NCBI GenBank assembly: GCA_028293765.1 | Contig: JAQGOG010000098.1 | Span: 1 to 50,181 of the forward strand | DNA from: Gammaproteobacteria bacterium | GTDB lineage: Bacteria; Pseudomonadota; Gammaproteobacteria; Steroidobacterales; Steroidobacteraceae | DNA length: 50,181 nt | Direction of reading: 5' to 3' | In this document: positions 25,128-34,028 of the stretch, piece after piece | How positions within the stretch are numbered: the first letter of the stretch is position 1 | Layout of the letters: the number at the start of each line of letters is the position of its first letter | Notes under the pieces: generated by a model | Seen by the model: only the letters and a program-made list of their open reading frames with translations | What the model was told of the DNA's origin: nothing | Databases searched by the model: none | Position numbers and translations under genes: made by a program

Positions 25128-26135
25128 TCAAATTGTGACAACTACTTTACCGAAGGCGCCGCCCTTCTGGTAGCGGTACGCGTCGTGAGCCGCCTCGAAG
25201 GGGAACACCTTGTCGATCACCGGCCTGATCCCATTCACCCGGATCGCGGCGGCCAGCTCCTCCAACATAGCCCGGTTACCGACGAAAATGCCATGCATGC
25301 TGGCCCCCTTGACCATGATCGGATGGGGATTGGTATCGCCCTCGAAGCCCGCGAGCACCCCGATGAGTGCGATGTGCCCGGCGTACGCCACGGACCGCAT
25401 GGAGCGCGCCAGGGTCCCGGCTCCCCCGACCTCGATCACATGATCGACCCCCCGTCCGCCCGTGACCTTGAGCACTTCCTGATCCCATTCCTGGGTGCGC
25501 AGGTAATTGATACCGGTTTCCGCGCCCAGCAGCCGGCCGCGTTCCAGCTTCGCGTCACTCGAGGAGATCATGATGATCCGTGCGCCCGCCGCCTTGGCGA
25601 TCTGGAGCGCGCTGATCGACACCCCACCCGTACCCTGCACCAGGACCGAATCGCCGGGCTTCACCCGGCAGCTCCGGACCACCGCATGCCACGCCGTCAC
25701 CCCGGCGCAGGTCAGGGTGGCCCCCTCTTCAAAGGTGAGGTTCTCGGGAATCCTCACGGCGTCGTTCTGATCGAACACCACGTACTCGGCCAGTACCCCG
25801 TCCGCGGGGGCACCGAGCGCCACCAGGCGTCCCGGCGGCGGACCGTCCACCCAACCCTGGAAGAACGTGCCGGACACCCGGTCGCCGACCGCGAACCGCG
25901 CCACCCCGGCCCCAACGGCGACAACTTCACCCGCCCCATCGGACAAAGGAACCGTGTTACGGGTTACCGCCCCACCGAAGTAGCCGCCCGCAACGATGAG
26001 CTGGTCCCGGTAGTTGAGTGACGCTGCGCGCATGCGCACGAGGATCTGCCCTGGACCTGCCTTCGGCTGCGGACGCTCCACGAGCCGGAGTCCGTCGAGG
26101 CTCGTGCTGCCCTGTTGAATCTCATATGCCTTCAT
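25128..26135 (-). CDS. Zinc-lacking quinone-oxidoreductase-like medium-chain dehydrogenase
   Basis: A 335-residue medium-chain dehydrogenase/reductase. The N-terminal GroES-like domain has SLNYRDQLIVAGGYFGG; the Asn-Tyr-Arg-Asp motif is that of quinone oxidoreductases, where the catalytic-zinc Cys of alcohol dehydrogenases is missing. The four-Cys structural zinc loop is also missing. The nucleotide motif is VLVQGTGGVSISALQIAK. It is therefore an NAD(P)H-dependent oxidoreductase of enones, quinones or alcohols with no metal. It stands alone, convergent with the protease and divergent from the TonB receptor. Substrate unknown; databases often label such proteins NAD(P)-dependent alcohol dehydrogenase. 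Confidence 0.87.
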   Translation of the reverse strand: MKAYEIQQGSTSLDGLRLVERPQPKAGPGQILVRMRAASLNYRDQLIVAGGYFGGAVTRNTVPLSDGAGEVVAVGAGVARFAVGDRVSGTFFQGWVDGPPPGRLVALGAPADGVLAEYVVFDQNDAVRIPENLTFEEGATLTCAGVTAWHAVVRSCRVKPGDSVLVQGTGGVSISALQIAKAAGARIIMISSSDAKLERGRLLGAETGINYLRTQEWDQEVLKVTGGRGVDHVIEVGGAGTLARSMRSVAYAGHIALIGVLAGFEGDTNPHPIMVKGASMHGIFVGNRAMLEELAAAIRVNGIRPVIDKVFPFEAAHDAYRYQKGGAFGKVVVTI

Positions 26136-26467
26136 CGAGTTGTGTTCCTGTTACGAAGTTCGCCGCTCAAACGCCCGCAGATCCAGCGTTGGAAATGCGC
26201 GGGCCCGACATCATTCGCCGCACCTTAGGAGGCCGTCAACAGCACCGCCACAATCCGTTGCTTCGGTGACACAGAGAACGACAGTGTTCTCTCTGGGACG
26301 ACTACAATCTCCCTCATAGGAGAGCCCGCCACACACTGGAAGGCGCCTTATTCTGCCAACGATGGCACGTGCGCCTGCAGGGTTGACCGAGGCAGCGACA
26401 GCACGTTGTAAAAATTCGACGTCGGTTTGAGTTTGGCTCGGTGACTGATTCCTGAGGGGGAATAACA
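26136..26467. other. Promoter region between divergent oxidoreductase and TonB receptor genes
   Basis: 332 bp without a gene. Apart from the inverted repeat at 26273-26292 I see no clear -35/-10 pair that I would call with confidence. A TGAGGGGGAAT stretch just before the receptor start serves as its ribosome-binding site. Confidence 0.55.
26273..26292. promoter_or_regulatory. Inverted repeat AGAGAAC-n6-GTTCTCT, candidate operator
   Basis: Perfect 7-bp arms (26273-26279 and 26286-26292) around a six-base spacer. It is about 175 bp upstream of the TonB receptor start and about 140 bp upstream of the divergent oxidoreductase start. The geometry, half-sites about 13 bp apart centre to centre, fits a dimeric helix-turn-helix repressor such as LacI, GntR or TetR types. 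No such regulator gene is adjacent. Confidence 0.35.
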
Positions 26468-29203
26468 ATGAAGATTCGCGCGGGCAACGCTTGCAGGCCG
26501 TTATTGGCGCTCGTACCGGGGTTTCTGGCTGCACTGGCCGCCCTTGCGGCGCACGCGCAGGCGCCGGAGCAGATTCAAGAGGTCGTCGTCACGGCGCAGA
26601 AGCGCAGCGAGAACATCCAGGATGTGCCGATCGCGGTCACAGCGATCAGCTCGGCGCAGCTCGAGCAGAAAGGCATCAGCAGCGTCTCACAGCTCAGCAA
26701 CCTCGCGCCGAATGTGAATCTCGACGCCGGGACGCCGTTCTCCGGCTCGGACACCGTGCTGTCCGCGTACATCCGCGGCATCGGCCAGAACGACTTCGCC
26801 TTCAACCTCGACCCGGGCGTCGGAGTCTACGTTGACGGCGTCTATCTCGCCCGCAGCGTCGGCGCCAACACGACCATGCTGGATGTCGATCGCGTCGAGA
26901 TTCTCAAAGGCCCGCAGGGTACTCTGTTCGGCCGCAATTCGATCGGCGGCGCCATCTCCATCGTGACGCGCGACCCGGGTCACGAGTTCACCGCCAAGGG
27001 CGATGTGACGGTAGGCTCCCGGCAGCGCATAGACACCAAAGTCTCGTTCGACGTCCCATTCACCGACTGGATATTGAGCACGATCTCGTTCTCGTCGCAG
27101 AAGCAGACGGGCTACCAGCACCGCATCCGGTACGTTCAAACCAACGTCAACGGTTCCGCCGGCATCCCCGACTGCACCACGGCGACGTGTCCCTATGCCG
27201 TCGATCCGGCGCAGGCTTTTCCCGCGGCGGGCTATCAAACCGCCTCCGATGAGGGCGGCACGAACAAGTGGAGCGGCCGCGCCAAGCTCGTATTCCTGGT
27301 CAACGACGCCGTGAGGATCACGGCGGCGGGCGATTACCTGAACGTCGACCAGGCGGCTTCGGCCAACACTGCGATCGGCATCAACAGCCCGCAACTGGCC
27401 GCCGGGGGGTTGTCGGGGATTTCGAACCTGTGCCTGCTGGGGCCCGCAGGCCCGCAGGTCGGACCGCCGGGTAACCAGGTACCCCTTGCGCTGGCCGCGT
27501 TCAACAAGCTGTGCACACTGCCGCGCGGAGGACTGAGCCCGACACCGACTCCGATGGCAGTTTCGCCTCCGCTCTATGGCGTCAATGCCGACGGCAATCC
27601 GTACAACAATTACCTCCCCTACGACAGCCGCTTCCAGACGGGCAACATCGACACGAGCTACGCCACTGGCAACAGCTTTTCGAAGCTGAAGAGCTGGGGT
27701 ATCGGCACGACCGTCGACTGGTCCATCGGTCACGGAATGAATCTGAAGTGGATCAATGCCTACCGCGACCTGCATTGGGACACCGGCATGGACCTCGACG
27801 GCTCGCCCGAGGCGGTCCTGCAGACGTCCTTCGACATGATTCAACACCAGACGTCCGAGGAGCTGCAGTTGAACGGCGTCGCTGTGGACGACCGGCTCAA
27901 CTACGCGGTCGGCGCCTACTACTTCAAGGAAGCGGGACATCTGCATGACTTCGTGACCTTTCCGATGGGCATCCTGATGATCGACGGGCCCAACGATCTG
28001 AGCACGCAAGCCGCAGCGCTGTACGCGCATTTGAACTTCAAGCTGACCGAGCAGTGGGGGTTGACACTCGGCGGGCGCGAAACCCACGAGCACAAGACGT
28101 TCCAGGGCTACCAGACGGACGACAACGGCCTCTCGTACAAGATTTCGGGCTGCTACCCGCCGGGCGCACCGAACACCCTGGGGGCGCCCGCCAATCTGAC
28201 CTGTCAGCAGGTCCTGGGCTTCCCCGTCGCCGGCAGCCCATACACCTACTACCCCACCGGACCGTTCACACAGAACTACAATAACTTCTCTCCGACGGCG
28301 GGTGTGGAGTTCCACATCAACTCCGATCAGATGCTGTACGCGTCGTTCTCGAAGGGCTACAAGACCGGCAGCTGGACGACGCGCCTGTCCAACCCGCATC
28401 CGACGTACGACTCGAGCCTGCACTTCAACCCGGAGTTTGCGAGGTCCGAAGAGCTGGGTTTCAAGTCGGAGCTGGTCGATCACCGGCTGCGCCTCAACCT
28501 GGCGGCTTTTCACACGAAGTACGACAACATCCAGCTGAACTCGCAGCAGGGCATTTCCCCGACCATCGTCAACGCCGGGGATGCGACGATCTACGGGTTC
28601 GAGGCAGAGGCGCAGGCGCTCATGGGCGGCGGTTTCTCAATCAACGCCTCCGCAGGTTACACGCACGCCAAATACAACAGGTTGAATAACGTCATCGACA
28701 ACGGGTACCTGCTGACCAATTATTCCTGTCCGGAAAGCAATTCGAATGCACCCGCGCCGTATTCGGTGCCGACGGGAGCTTCCAACGCAGTCGCATTGGC
28801 GGGCCAGACGGCCGTGGCGCAAACGTTCCGCAACGGCCAGTGCGAGCTGCCCAAGACGCCCAAGTTCAAGAGCTACTTCGGCCCGCAGTACCGGTTCAGT
28901 CTCCCGAATCGGGCCGGAGTGCTGCTGAACGCCGATTGGACCTACATCGCGAAGGAGTACAACGATATCGGCAATACGTGGCAGCTCGCACGCCCCGCCA
29001 TGAGTCTGGTAAATGCGTCGGCCACGTACCAGGCGCCGGACGGGCAATGGGAATTTGCCGTCGGCGGCTTGAATGTCACCGACAAACGCTACATCGTCAG
29101 CGGCCAGAACCAGGGCGGCGTGGCCGTAATCGATGCATCGTATAATGCGCCGCGTGAGTGGTATGCCACGTTCCGGTTCCGACCCTCGTTTGGCGGAAGG
29201 TAA
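26468..29203 (+). CDS. TonB-dependent outer-membrane receptor
   Basis: A 911-residue receptor. The signal peptide runs to about residue 30 (LLALVPGFLAALAALAAHAQ). It is followed by a TonB-box-like EVVVTAQKRSENIQDVPIAV, typical of the sphingomonad/Steroidobacter-type catabolic receptors. The plug (about 50-160) includes LNVAP-like SQLSNLAPNVNLD, YIRGIGQNDF and VEILKGPQGTLFGRNSIGGA. The rest is a 22-strand barrel that ends with ...REWYATFRFRPSFGGR. The last residue is not the usual Phe, though FRFRPSF supplies the terminal aromatic strand. It is followed after nine bases by a TIM-barrel gene, so uptake and processing of one ligand are probably coupled. The ligand is unknown; these receptors often take up plant- or steroid-derived compounds. 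Confidence 0.93.
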   Translation: MKIRAGNACRPLLALVPGFLAALAALAAHAQAPEQIQEVVVTAQKRSENIQDVPIAVTAISSAQLEQKGISSVSQLSNLAPNVNLDAGTPFSGSDTVLSAYIRGIGQNDFAFNLDPGVGVYVDGVYLARSVGANTTMLDVDRVEILKGPQGTLFGRNSIGGAISIVTRDPGHEFTAKGDVTVGSRQRIDTKVSFDVPFTDWILSTISFSSQKQTGYQHRIRYVQTNVNGSAGIPDCTTATCPYAVDPAQAFPAAGYQTASDEGGTNKWSGRAKLVFLVNDAVRITAAGDYLNVDQAASANTAIGINSPQLAAGGLSGISNLCLLGPAGPQVGPPGNQVPLALAAFNKLCTLPRGGLSPTPTPMAVSPPLYGVNADGNPYNNYLPYDSRFQTGNIDTSYATGNSFSKLKSWGIGTTVDWSIGHGMNLKWINAYRDLHWDTGMDLDGSPEAVLQTSFDMIQHQTSEELQLNGVAVDDRLNYAVGAYYFKEAGHLHDFVTFPMGILMIDGPNDLSTQAAALYAHLNFKLTEQWGLTLGGRETHEHKTFQGYQTDDNGLSYKISGCYPPGAPNTLGAPANLTCQQVLGFPVAGSPYTYYPTGPFTQNYNNFSPTAGVEFHINSDQMLYASFSKGYKTGSWTTRLSNPHPTYDSSLHFNPEFARSEELGFKSELVDHRLRLNLAAFHTKYDNIQLNSQQGISPTIVNAGDATIYGFEAEAQALMGGGFSINASAGYTHAKYNRLNNVIDNGYLLTNYSCPESNSNAPAPYSVPTGASNAVALAGQTAVAQTFRNGQCELPKTPKFKSYFGPQYRFSLPNRAGVLLNADWTYIAKEYNDIGNTWQLARPAMSLVNASATYQAPDGQWEFAVGGLNVTDKRYIVSGQNQGGVAVIDASYNAPREWYATFRFRPSFGGR

Positions 29204-29212
29204 GTGATCTGG

Positions 29213-30073
29213 ATGAGTAACGTCGAGCTGATCGCTTCGTACTGGACCCTGGCGGGCGGGGCCATTCCCCACGGCGACAAGGAAGCCAGTACCTTCGACT
29301 TCAGGGATCGCGTCGAGCAGGCCGCCAGGGCCGGCTTCAAGGGCTTAGGGCTGTGGCACTCCGATCTCGATCACATCCTGAAGACCCGGACCCTGAAGGA
29401 GATGAAGCAGATCCTCGACGACAACGACATGAAGCACATCGAGATCGAGTTCCTCGTGGACTGGTTTCTCGAGCCCGGCGAGCGTCGGATCGCCTCCGAC
29501 GCCCGCCGGGAGATGTTACTCACCGCCGCCGAAGTCCTCGGCGGCCGTCACATCAAGGTCGGCGATTTCTGGCGCACACCCTGCGACAAGGACACGATGA
29601 TCGAGGAGTTCGCCCTCCTGTGCCAGGACGCACAGGAGCGGGGGACGAAGATTGCGTTCGAGATGATGCCGTTTTCGACCATTGACTCGCTGGGCAGCGC
29701 GCTCGAGTTGGTCAAGGGCGCGGGCGCGAAGAACGGCGGCGTCATCTTCGATCTGTGGCACATCGTGAAGCTCGGGATTGCCTACGAAAAAGTATGGGAA
29801 TTTCCGCAGGAGTACTTCCTGGGCGTTGAAATCAACGACGGTTACATCAGGAATCTGCCGACCGCGGACCTCGTTGAAGAGACCACGCAGTACCGCCGGC
29901 TGTGCGGGGACGGCGAGTTCGATATCAAGGGATTCATGAAGTATCTCCCGGCGTCGCACTACAAGGGCAGCCCGGTGGGGATCGAAGTCCTGAGCAAGGA
30001 CCTCCGAGACTGGCCGCTGGAGAAAGTCGCGCAAGCGGCTTACGACACTACGCTGGCGCAGATTCCCGGCTGA
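29213..30073 (+). CDS. Sugar phosphate isomerase/epimerase-like TIM-barrel protein (AP endonuclease 2 family)
   Basis: About 286 residues. The barrel pattern is clear: DRVEQAARAGFKGLGLWHSD, HIEIEFLVDW, GGRHIKVGDFW, KIAFEMMPFST, GGVIFDLWHIVK and FLGVEINDGY. The Glu, Asp and His residues in these strand ends are the expected divalent-metal ligands. Family members isomerise sugars, dehydrate inosose or cleave small cyclic substrates. I use ATG 29213; GTG 29204 directly after the receptor stop is an alternative. Being co-oriented and nine bases from the receptor stop, it likely acts on the imported compound. Exact chemistry cannot be stated. Confidence 0.85.
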   Translation: MSNVELIASYWTLAGGAIPHGDKEASTFDFRDRVEQAARAGFKGLGLWHSDLDHILKTRTLKEMKQILDDNDMKHIEIEFLVDWFLEPGERRIASDARREMLLTAAEVLGGRHIKVGDFWRTPCDKDTMIEEFALLCQDAQERGTKIAFEMMPFSTIDSLGSALELVKGAGAKNGGVIFDLWHIVKLGIAYEKVWEFPQEYFLGVEINDGYIRNLPTADLVEETTQYRRLCGDGEFDIKGFMKYLPASHYKGSPVGIEVLSKDLRDWPLEKVAQAAYDTTLAQIPG

Positions 30074-30110
30074 CTCCCGGCGGCGCAGCCGACACCGCAC
30101 CTGCCATGGC

Positions 30111-30761
30111 TTAACGGATGTTGAGCCATTTGTGCGTCTGCAGACTCAAGCGCCACTGGGGATGGTCCAGGCAGTACTGCAGCGCCGCCTGCGTGTGCCG
30201 CGCCGCTTCGGGACCATCGAGGGGTTGCAGGAAGAAGTGTTGGAAATCCAGCTCTGCAAAGCGCTCCGGCTCCGCCCCAGCCTGGGGAAACACGAGCTTC
30301 AATTCATTGCCGCGCAGCACGCGCAACGGCGCGTTCGCTTTGGGGCTCACTGTCAGCCACAGTGATCCCTGCGGCGGCTCGAGCGTGCCGTTCGTCTCCA
30401 CCGAAACGGCAAACCCCGCCGCTTCGAAAGCACTCAACAGCGCGCTGTCCAGTTGCAGCAGCGGCTCACCGCCCGTGCACACGACAAATGGCGTCACGTG
30501 TTTGGCAGCCTCTCGGGGCCAATGGCGCGCGACCGCCTCCACGAGCTCTGCCGCCGTGCGGAACTTGCCTCCGCCGGTCCCGTCCGTCCCCACGAAATCC
30601 GTGTCGCACCAGCGCGAGCAACCGCCCGGTCCCTTGTCACGATCACGCTCGAGGCCCGTCCACAGATTACAGCCGGAAAAACGCAGGAACACCGCGGGGC
30701 GGCCGGAATTCGCGCCCTCGCCTTGCAGGGTGTAAAAAATTTCCTTGACGGCGTAAGTCAT
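30111..30761 (-). CDS. queE: 7-carboxy-7-deazaguanine synthase
   Basis: A 216-residue radical-SAM enzyme that converts 6-carboxytetrahydropterin to 7-carboxy-7-deazaguanine in queuosine synthesis. It begins VKEIFYTLQGEGANSGRPAV, with FSGCNLWTG, CDTDFVGTDG and VVCTGGEPLLQLD, all QueE hallmarks. The three cluster cysteines are spaced C-x16-C-x3-C (CNLW ... GGCSRWC), not the C-x14-C-x2-C I know from Burkholderia-type QueE, so the cluster loop is three residues longer. The start overlaps the queD stop by four bases, and it is the last gene of queC-queD-queE. Confidence 0.94.
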   Translation of the reverse strand: MTYAVKEIFYTLQGEGANSGRPAVFLRFSGCNLWTGLERDRDKGPGGCSRWCDTDFVGTDGTGGGKFRTAAELVEAVARHWPREAAKHVTPFVVCTGGEPLLQLDSALLSAFEAAGFAVSVETNGTLEPPQGSLWLTVSPKANAPLRVLRGNELKLVFPQAGAEPERFAELDFQHFFLQPLDGPEAARHTQAALQYCLDHPQWRLSLQTHKWLNIR

Positions 30762-31867
30762 AGCGGCAGGGCAATGTCGGCGTCGGCTGACGAAAGAATG
30801 ACACCGCAGCCGCGACGCTCATACAAGTCGATCCGATCCACTTGCGGCAACACACGCTGCGTGTCCGCCCAGATCCAGCGCGCGACTGAGGCAGCATCCG
30901 CCTGAGCCAGGCCGGGAAGCTCATGCAGCGGATGATGATCGATGCGCTTGAAGATGGGCGCGAACAGATCCTTCACATCCCCGAAGTCCATCGTCCATCC
31001 CATTACCGTATCCAGTGGCGCGTTGATGTGCAGTCTCAGGGTGTATGTGTGACCGTGAATGCGTCTGCGTGGATCGCCCTCGGGTGCGCGATGTAACACC
31101 AGCGAGCTGTCGAGCGTCATCTCCTTCCAGATTCGGTAGCTCCGACCGTCGAAATTCGCGCCACTCTGCGCGGTCTCGTAGACGGTGACCCACGACAATT
31201 CAGGTAATTGCGGCTTCAACCGGACCCAGATCCAGGCACAGATCATCTCGCTCGTGGGGTTTTCCAACCCCGGAATGTCGTTCAGGCACGCATGATCGAG
31301 TTCCGTGTGGAACGGCGCCCAGAGCGCATCCAGCGCGTCGTAGTCGATACCCATGGCGGCGGCGCCCAGATCCCGATCGGCATGGAGAATGATCTGGAAA
31401 CCATGGCCGTGCATCCGGCCGCACTTATGCTCGCGCGAGACGTTCGGCAGCCGATGTGCGGACTCCAAAGCATAGCGTCGCCAGACATGCGCGTGCTGCC
31501 CGCTGTCCAGATCGGCACCCCCGTCCGCGGTGCTCTGGATGCCGACCGTGTCGAGGCCGGAGATATCGATCCGCTCGCGAAGCCACCGCGCCAGATTTTC
31601 GTCCGTAGGCTCGGCAACGAGCTCGTTTAGCAATCGATAGTCGAGGGGCGCCACGGCTTGCTCCAGCCGCAACCGCAAGTCGTCGACTTCGCCTCCCACA
31701 AAAGATGCCCCGCCGGCTGGCAGCCTGGCACGGACCTTAGCGATGAAACTATGCCCGTGCAGCCGGCGCGAGCGATGCTGCTCCGGCAGGCTCATGACCC
31801 GGCAGGCCGCCTCGAACGGTACGGCAGCGGCGAACAGCAGCTTTTCATTCGAGCTCACGGACGCCAT
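30758..31867 (-). CDS. queD: 6-carboxytetrahydropterin synthase with three tandem PTPS domains
   Basis: QueD makes 6-carboxytetrahydropterin from dihydroneopterin triphosphate. QueD is normally about 120 residues; this protein has 369. Three PTPS-fold units are visible, with His-Gly-His zinc motifs at 37-39, 153-155 and 271-273, a period of about 117. Only the middle unit is canonical: zinc ligand His138 (SAHRLPN), nucleophile Cys149 (EHKCGRMHGH), LDHACLNDIPGLENPTSE, and Glu231 (VYETAQSG). In unit 1 the first zinc His is replaced by Cys22 and the nucleophile by Ser33. In unit 3 they are Leu and Pro. The outer units are thus probably structural. ATG 31867 is used; GTG 31870 abuts the queC stop. 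Confidence 0.92.
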   Translation of the reverse strand: MASVSSNEKLLFAAAVPFEAACRVMSLPEQHRSRRLHGHSFIAKVRARLPAGGASFVGGEVDDLRLRLEQAVAPLDYRLLNELVAEPTDENLARWLRERIDISGLDTVGIQSTADGGADLDSGQHAHVWRRYALESAHRLPNVSREHKCGRMHGHGFQIILHADRDLGAAAMGIDYDALDALWAPFHTELDHACLNDIPGLENPTSEMICAWIWVRLKPQLPELSWVTVYETAQSGANFDGRSYRIWKEMTLDSSLVLHRAPEGDPRRRIHGHTYTLRLHINAPLDTVMGWTMDFGDVKDLFAPIFKRIDHHPLHELPGLAQADAASVARWIWADTQRVLPQVDRIDLYERRGCGVILSSADADIALPL

Positions 31868-31870
31868 CAC

Positions 31871-32572
31871 CTAAGCCTTGAATCGTTGTATGAGCGGGTC
31901 GACGGCACCGATCTCCTGGAATCCCGCAGCGCGCAGCAGACAGGAGTCACACCCGCCGCAAGGCCTGCCATCGGGGGTCGGGTCATAGCAGCTGCTCGTG
32001 CAGGAGTAGTCCACCCCCAGCTCGAGGCCCCGGGCCACGATCTGGGCTTTGCTGAGCCGAATGAGCGGCGTATGGATCTTGAGCCGCTGGCTTCCCTCGA
32101 CACCCGCCCGGGTCGCAAGGTTCGCCATTCGTTCGTAGGCCTCGATGTATTCCGGTCGGCAGTCGGGATAGCCGCTGTAGTCCAGGACGTTCACGCCGAT
32201 GAAGATATCCTGCGAGCCGAGCGTTTCGGCCCACGCCAGCGCGAAGGACAGAAACACAGTGTTCCGCGCCGGTACGTAGGTAATGGGTATTCCCTCGGAC
32301 ATCGACTCGATCGCCCGCCCTTTGGGCACCTCGATGTCAGCTGTCAGCGCCGAACCTCCGAACTGCCGCAAATCGACGTCCACGATGACGTGCTTGCGCA
32401 CCCCGATCGCGGCAGCGACCTGTGCCGCGGCCTTGAGCTCCACCACGTGCCGCTGCCCGTAGCGGAACGACATCGCGTAAAGCTCAAAACCCTCGGCTTT
32501 TGCGATGGCCGCAACGGTGGTCGAATCGAGGCCGCCGCTCAGCAATACGACCGCGTTGCGCGGTGGCGTCAT
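31871..32572 (-). CDS. queC: 7-cyano-7-deazaguanine synthase
   Basis: A 233-residue ATP-dependent enzyme that converts 7-carboxy-7-deazaguanine to preQ0 with ammonia. The PP-loop SGGLDSTT is at residues 12-19, followed by [35 protein letters not shown] and [18 protein letters not shown], all diagnostic. The C-terminal zinc site is present ([20 protein letters not shown]). It is the first gene of the queC-queD-queE run, whose genes touch or overlap, so the three steps are co-expressed. It is divergent from the dehydratase at 32747. I see no obvious preQ1 riboswitch in the 174-bp gap, although a weak one could be missed by eye. Confidence 0.96.
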   Translation of the reverse strand: MTPPRNAVVLLSGGLDSTTVAAIAKAEGFELYAMSFRYGQRHVVELKAAAQVAAAIGVRKHVIVDVDLRQFGGSALTADIEVPKGRAIESMSEGIPITYVPARNTVFLSFALAWAETLGSQDIFIGVNVLDYSGYPDCRPEYIEAYERMANLATRAGVEGSQRLKIHTPLIRLSKAQIVARGLELGVDYSCTSSCYDPTPDGRPCGGCDSCLLRAAGFQEIGAVDPLIQRFKA

Positions 32573-32746
32573 CTTCGTGCTCTCGTTGCCTCATCCATCA
32601 CGCTCGATTTTACCTCCTCAACCCGGATGGCGTGGGGTGGACCGACCACACCGCGTTCGATTTCGCGAGACCGCCATGACACCGCACCTGCCCGCGCGGC
32701 TCGACGTAGTATGATTATGAAACCTAAGGAGATTTCAGCAGGTCAC

Positions 32747-33736
32747 ATGAGCAGTCACAACACAGGTCTTACCTGGGAGCTCATCCAGGAGGCTCGCGCC
32801 CGCATCCTGGGCAAGGTCCATCGAACGCCGCTGATGACGAGCGCAACGCTCGACACCCAGGCGAACGCGAAGCTCTATTTCAAGTGCGAGAACTTCCAGA
32901 AAGTCGGCGCATTCAAGGCTCGCGGAGCGACGAATGCCGTCTTCAGCCTGTCCGACGCCGAAGCCCGTAACGGAGTCGCGACGCACTCCTCTGGCAATCA
33001 TGCCGCCGCCCTCGCCCGTGCCGCGAAGCTGCGCGGCATCCCGGCGCACATCGTCATGCCGAACAATGCGCCCAAGTCGAAGCAGGCATCGGTAAGCCGG
33101 TACGGCGGGAAGATCATTTTGTGCGAGCCGACGCTGCAAGCTCGGGAAAGCACCGTGGAGCGTGTGATCGCCGAAACGGGGGCGACTCTCATTCATCCCT
33201 ACAACGATCTGCGCGTCATGGCCGGCCAGGCCACGACAGCCGTGGAGCTCCTGGAAGACGTTCCGGATCTGGACGTCATTCTGTGCCCGGTAGGCGGCGG
33301 TGGACAACTGAGCGGAATAGCCGTAGCGGCGAAGACCATCAAGCCATCGATCCGTGTGATCGGAGTCGAACCGGCGGGCGCCGACGATGCCGCCCGCTCT
33401 TTCAGAAGCGGGCAGATCGTCCAGATGATCAACCCCAGGACAATTGCCGACGGGCTGCGCACCTCGCTGGGCGAGAAACCCTTCGCCGAGATCCGTCGTT
33501 ACGTCGACGACATCGTCACCGTCTCCGAAGAGTCGATCATCGGAAGCATGCGACAGATCTGGGAAGTCCTGAAGATCATCGTCGAGCCGTCGGGTGCCGT
33601 GCCCTACGCCTCCCTCATCGAGAATAAGCTCGACGTGCAGCAGCAGCGCGTTGGATTGGTCCTGAGCGGCGGCAATCTGGATCTCGACAGCCTGCCCTGG
33701 ATGCACCCGCAGTCAATGCCTCCTCCGGTCCGCTGA
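32747..33736 (+). CDS. PLP-dependent threonine/serine dehydratase (serine racemase-like)
   Basis: A 329-residue fold-type II PLP enzyme. The Schiff-base lysine is Lys57 in FQKVGAFKARGA. The serine-binding loop is HSSGNHAAALA and the phosphate-binding glycine loop is CPVGGGGQLSG. There is no C-terminal ACT regulatory domain, so it is the catabolic or short type. It deaminates threonine or serine, or racemises serine. The plus-strand frame stays open far upstream (to 31658) only because it runs antisense to queC/queD. I place the start at ATG 32747 (AGGT four bases upstream), with ATG 32711 as an alternative that adds twelve residues. Neighbouring genes give no clue to the role. Confidence 0.9.
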   Translation: MSSHNTGLTWELIQEARARILGKVHRTPLMTSATLDTQANAKLYFKCENFQKVGAFKARGATNAVFSLSDAEARNGVATHSSGNHAAALARAAKLRGIPAHIVMPNNAPKSKQASVSRYGGKIILCEPTLQARESTVERVIAETGATLIHPYNDLRVMAGQATTAVELLEDVPDLDVILCPVGGGGQLSGIAVAAKTIKPSIRVIGVEPAGADDAARSFRSGQIVQMINPRTIADGLRTSLGEKPFAEIRRYVDDIVTVSEESIIGSMRQIWEVLKIIVEPSGAVPYASLIENKLDVQQQRVGLVLSGGNLDLDSLPWMHPQSMPPPVR

Positions 33737-33756
33737 TCCCGCGTCCGGCCGACCGG

Positions 33757-33993
33757 TCAGATGGCTTCGATTCTGCCGATGACGGTTCCCTTGCGCACCA
33801 CCGTTTCCGCGGGCGCCAGAATCTTCAGTCGCCCGCTGGCGGGAGCGGCGAGCTCCAGTTGTGCCTTCTCGACCGTCAGCTCAGCAATGAGCTTGCCTTT
33901 CTCGACGACGGCCCCGTCCGAATAAATCCAGGCGAAAATGACGCCCTCATCTTCTGTATCCCACAGGTCTTCCGGAACGGTGATATCGGTCAT
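33757..33993 (-). CDS. Stand-alone lipoyl-domain protein
   Basis: A 78-residue single lipoyl domain. The lipoylation lysine is Lys43 in LTVEKAQLEL, in the hairpin turn; VVEKGKLIAEL and VRKGTVIGRIE give the flanking symmetric strands. In normal 2-oxoacid dehydrogenase complexes this domain is fused to the E2 acyltransferase; here it ends after 78 residues with a stop. It is the third gene of an operon after E1 alpha and E1 beta. It should accept the acyl group from E1 on its lipoamide. No acyltransferase core or E3 is encoded in the window, so the complex must borrow these from elsewhere or work differently. Confidence 0.88.
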   Translation of the reverse strand: MTDITVPEDLWDTEDEGVIFAWIYSDGAVVEKGKLIAELTVEKAQLELAAPASGRLKILAPAETVVRKGTVIGRIEAI

Positions 33994-34028
33994 GTCAGCT
34001 TCAGGATTCTCTCGAGATGCGTTCGATG

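Noticed and set aside
26687-28513. A 608-codon open frame antisense to the TonB receptor
   Set aside because: It is rich in Arg, Val, Gly and Asp in the manner of a GC-driven antisense frame, has no family resemblance, and the receptor on the other strand is unmistakable.
31658-32746. N-terminal extension of the threonine/serine dehydratase by over 360 residues
   Set aside because: The extension runs antisense through queC and queD, and the dehydratase family starts near 32747.
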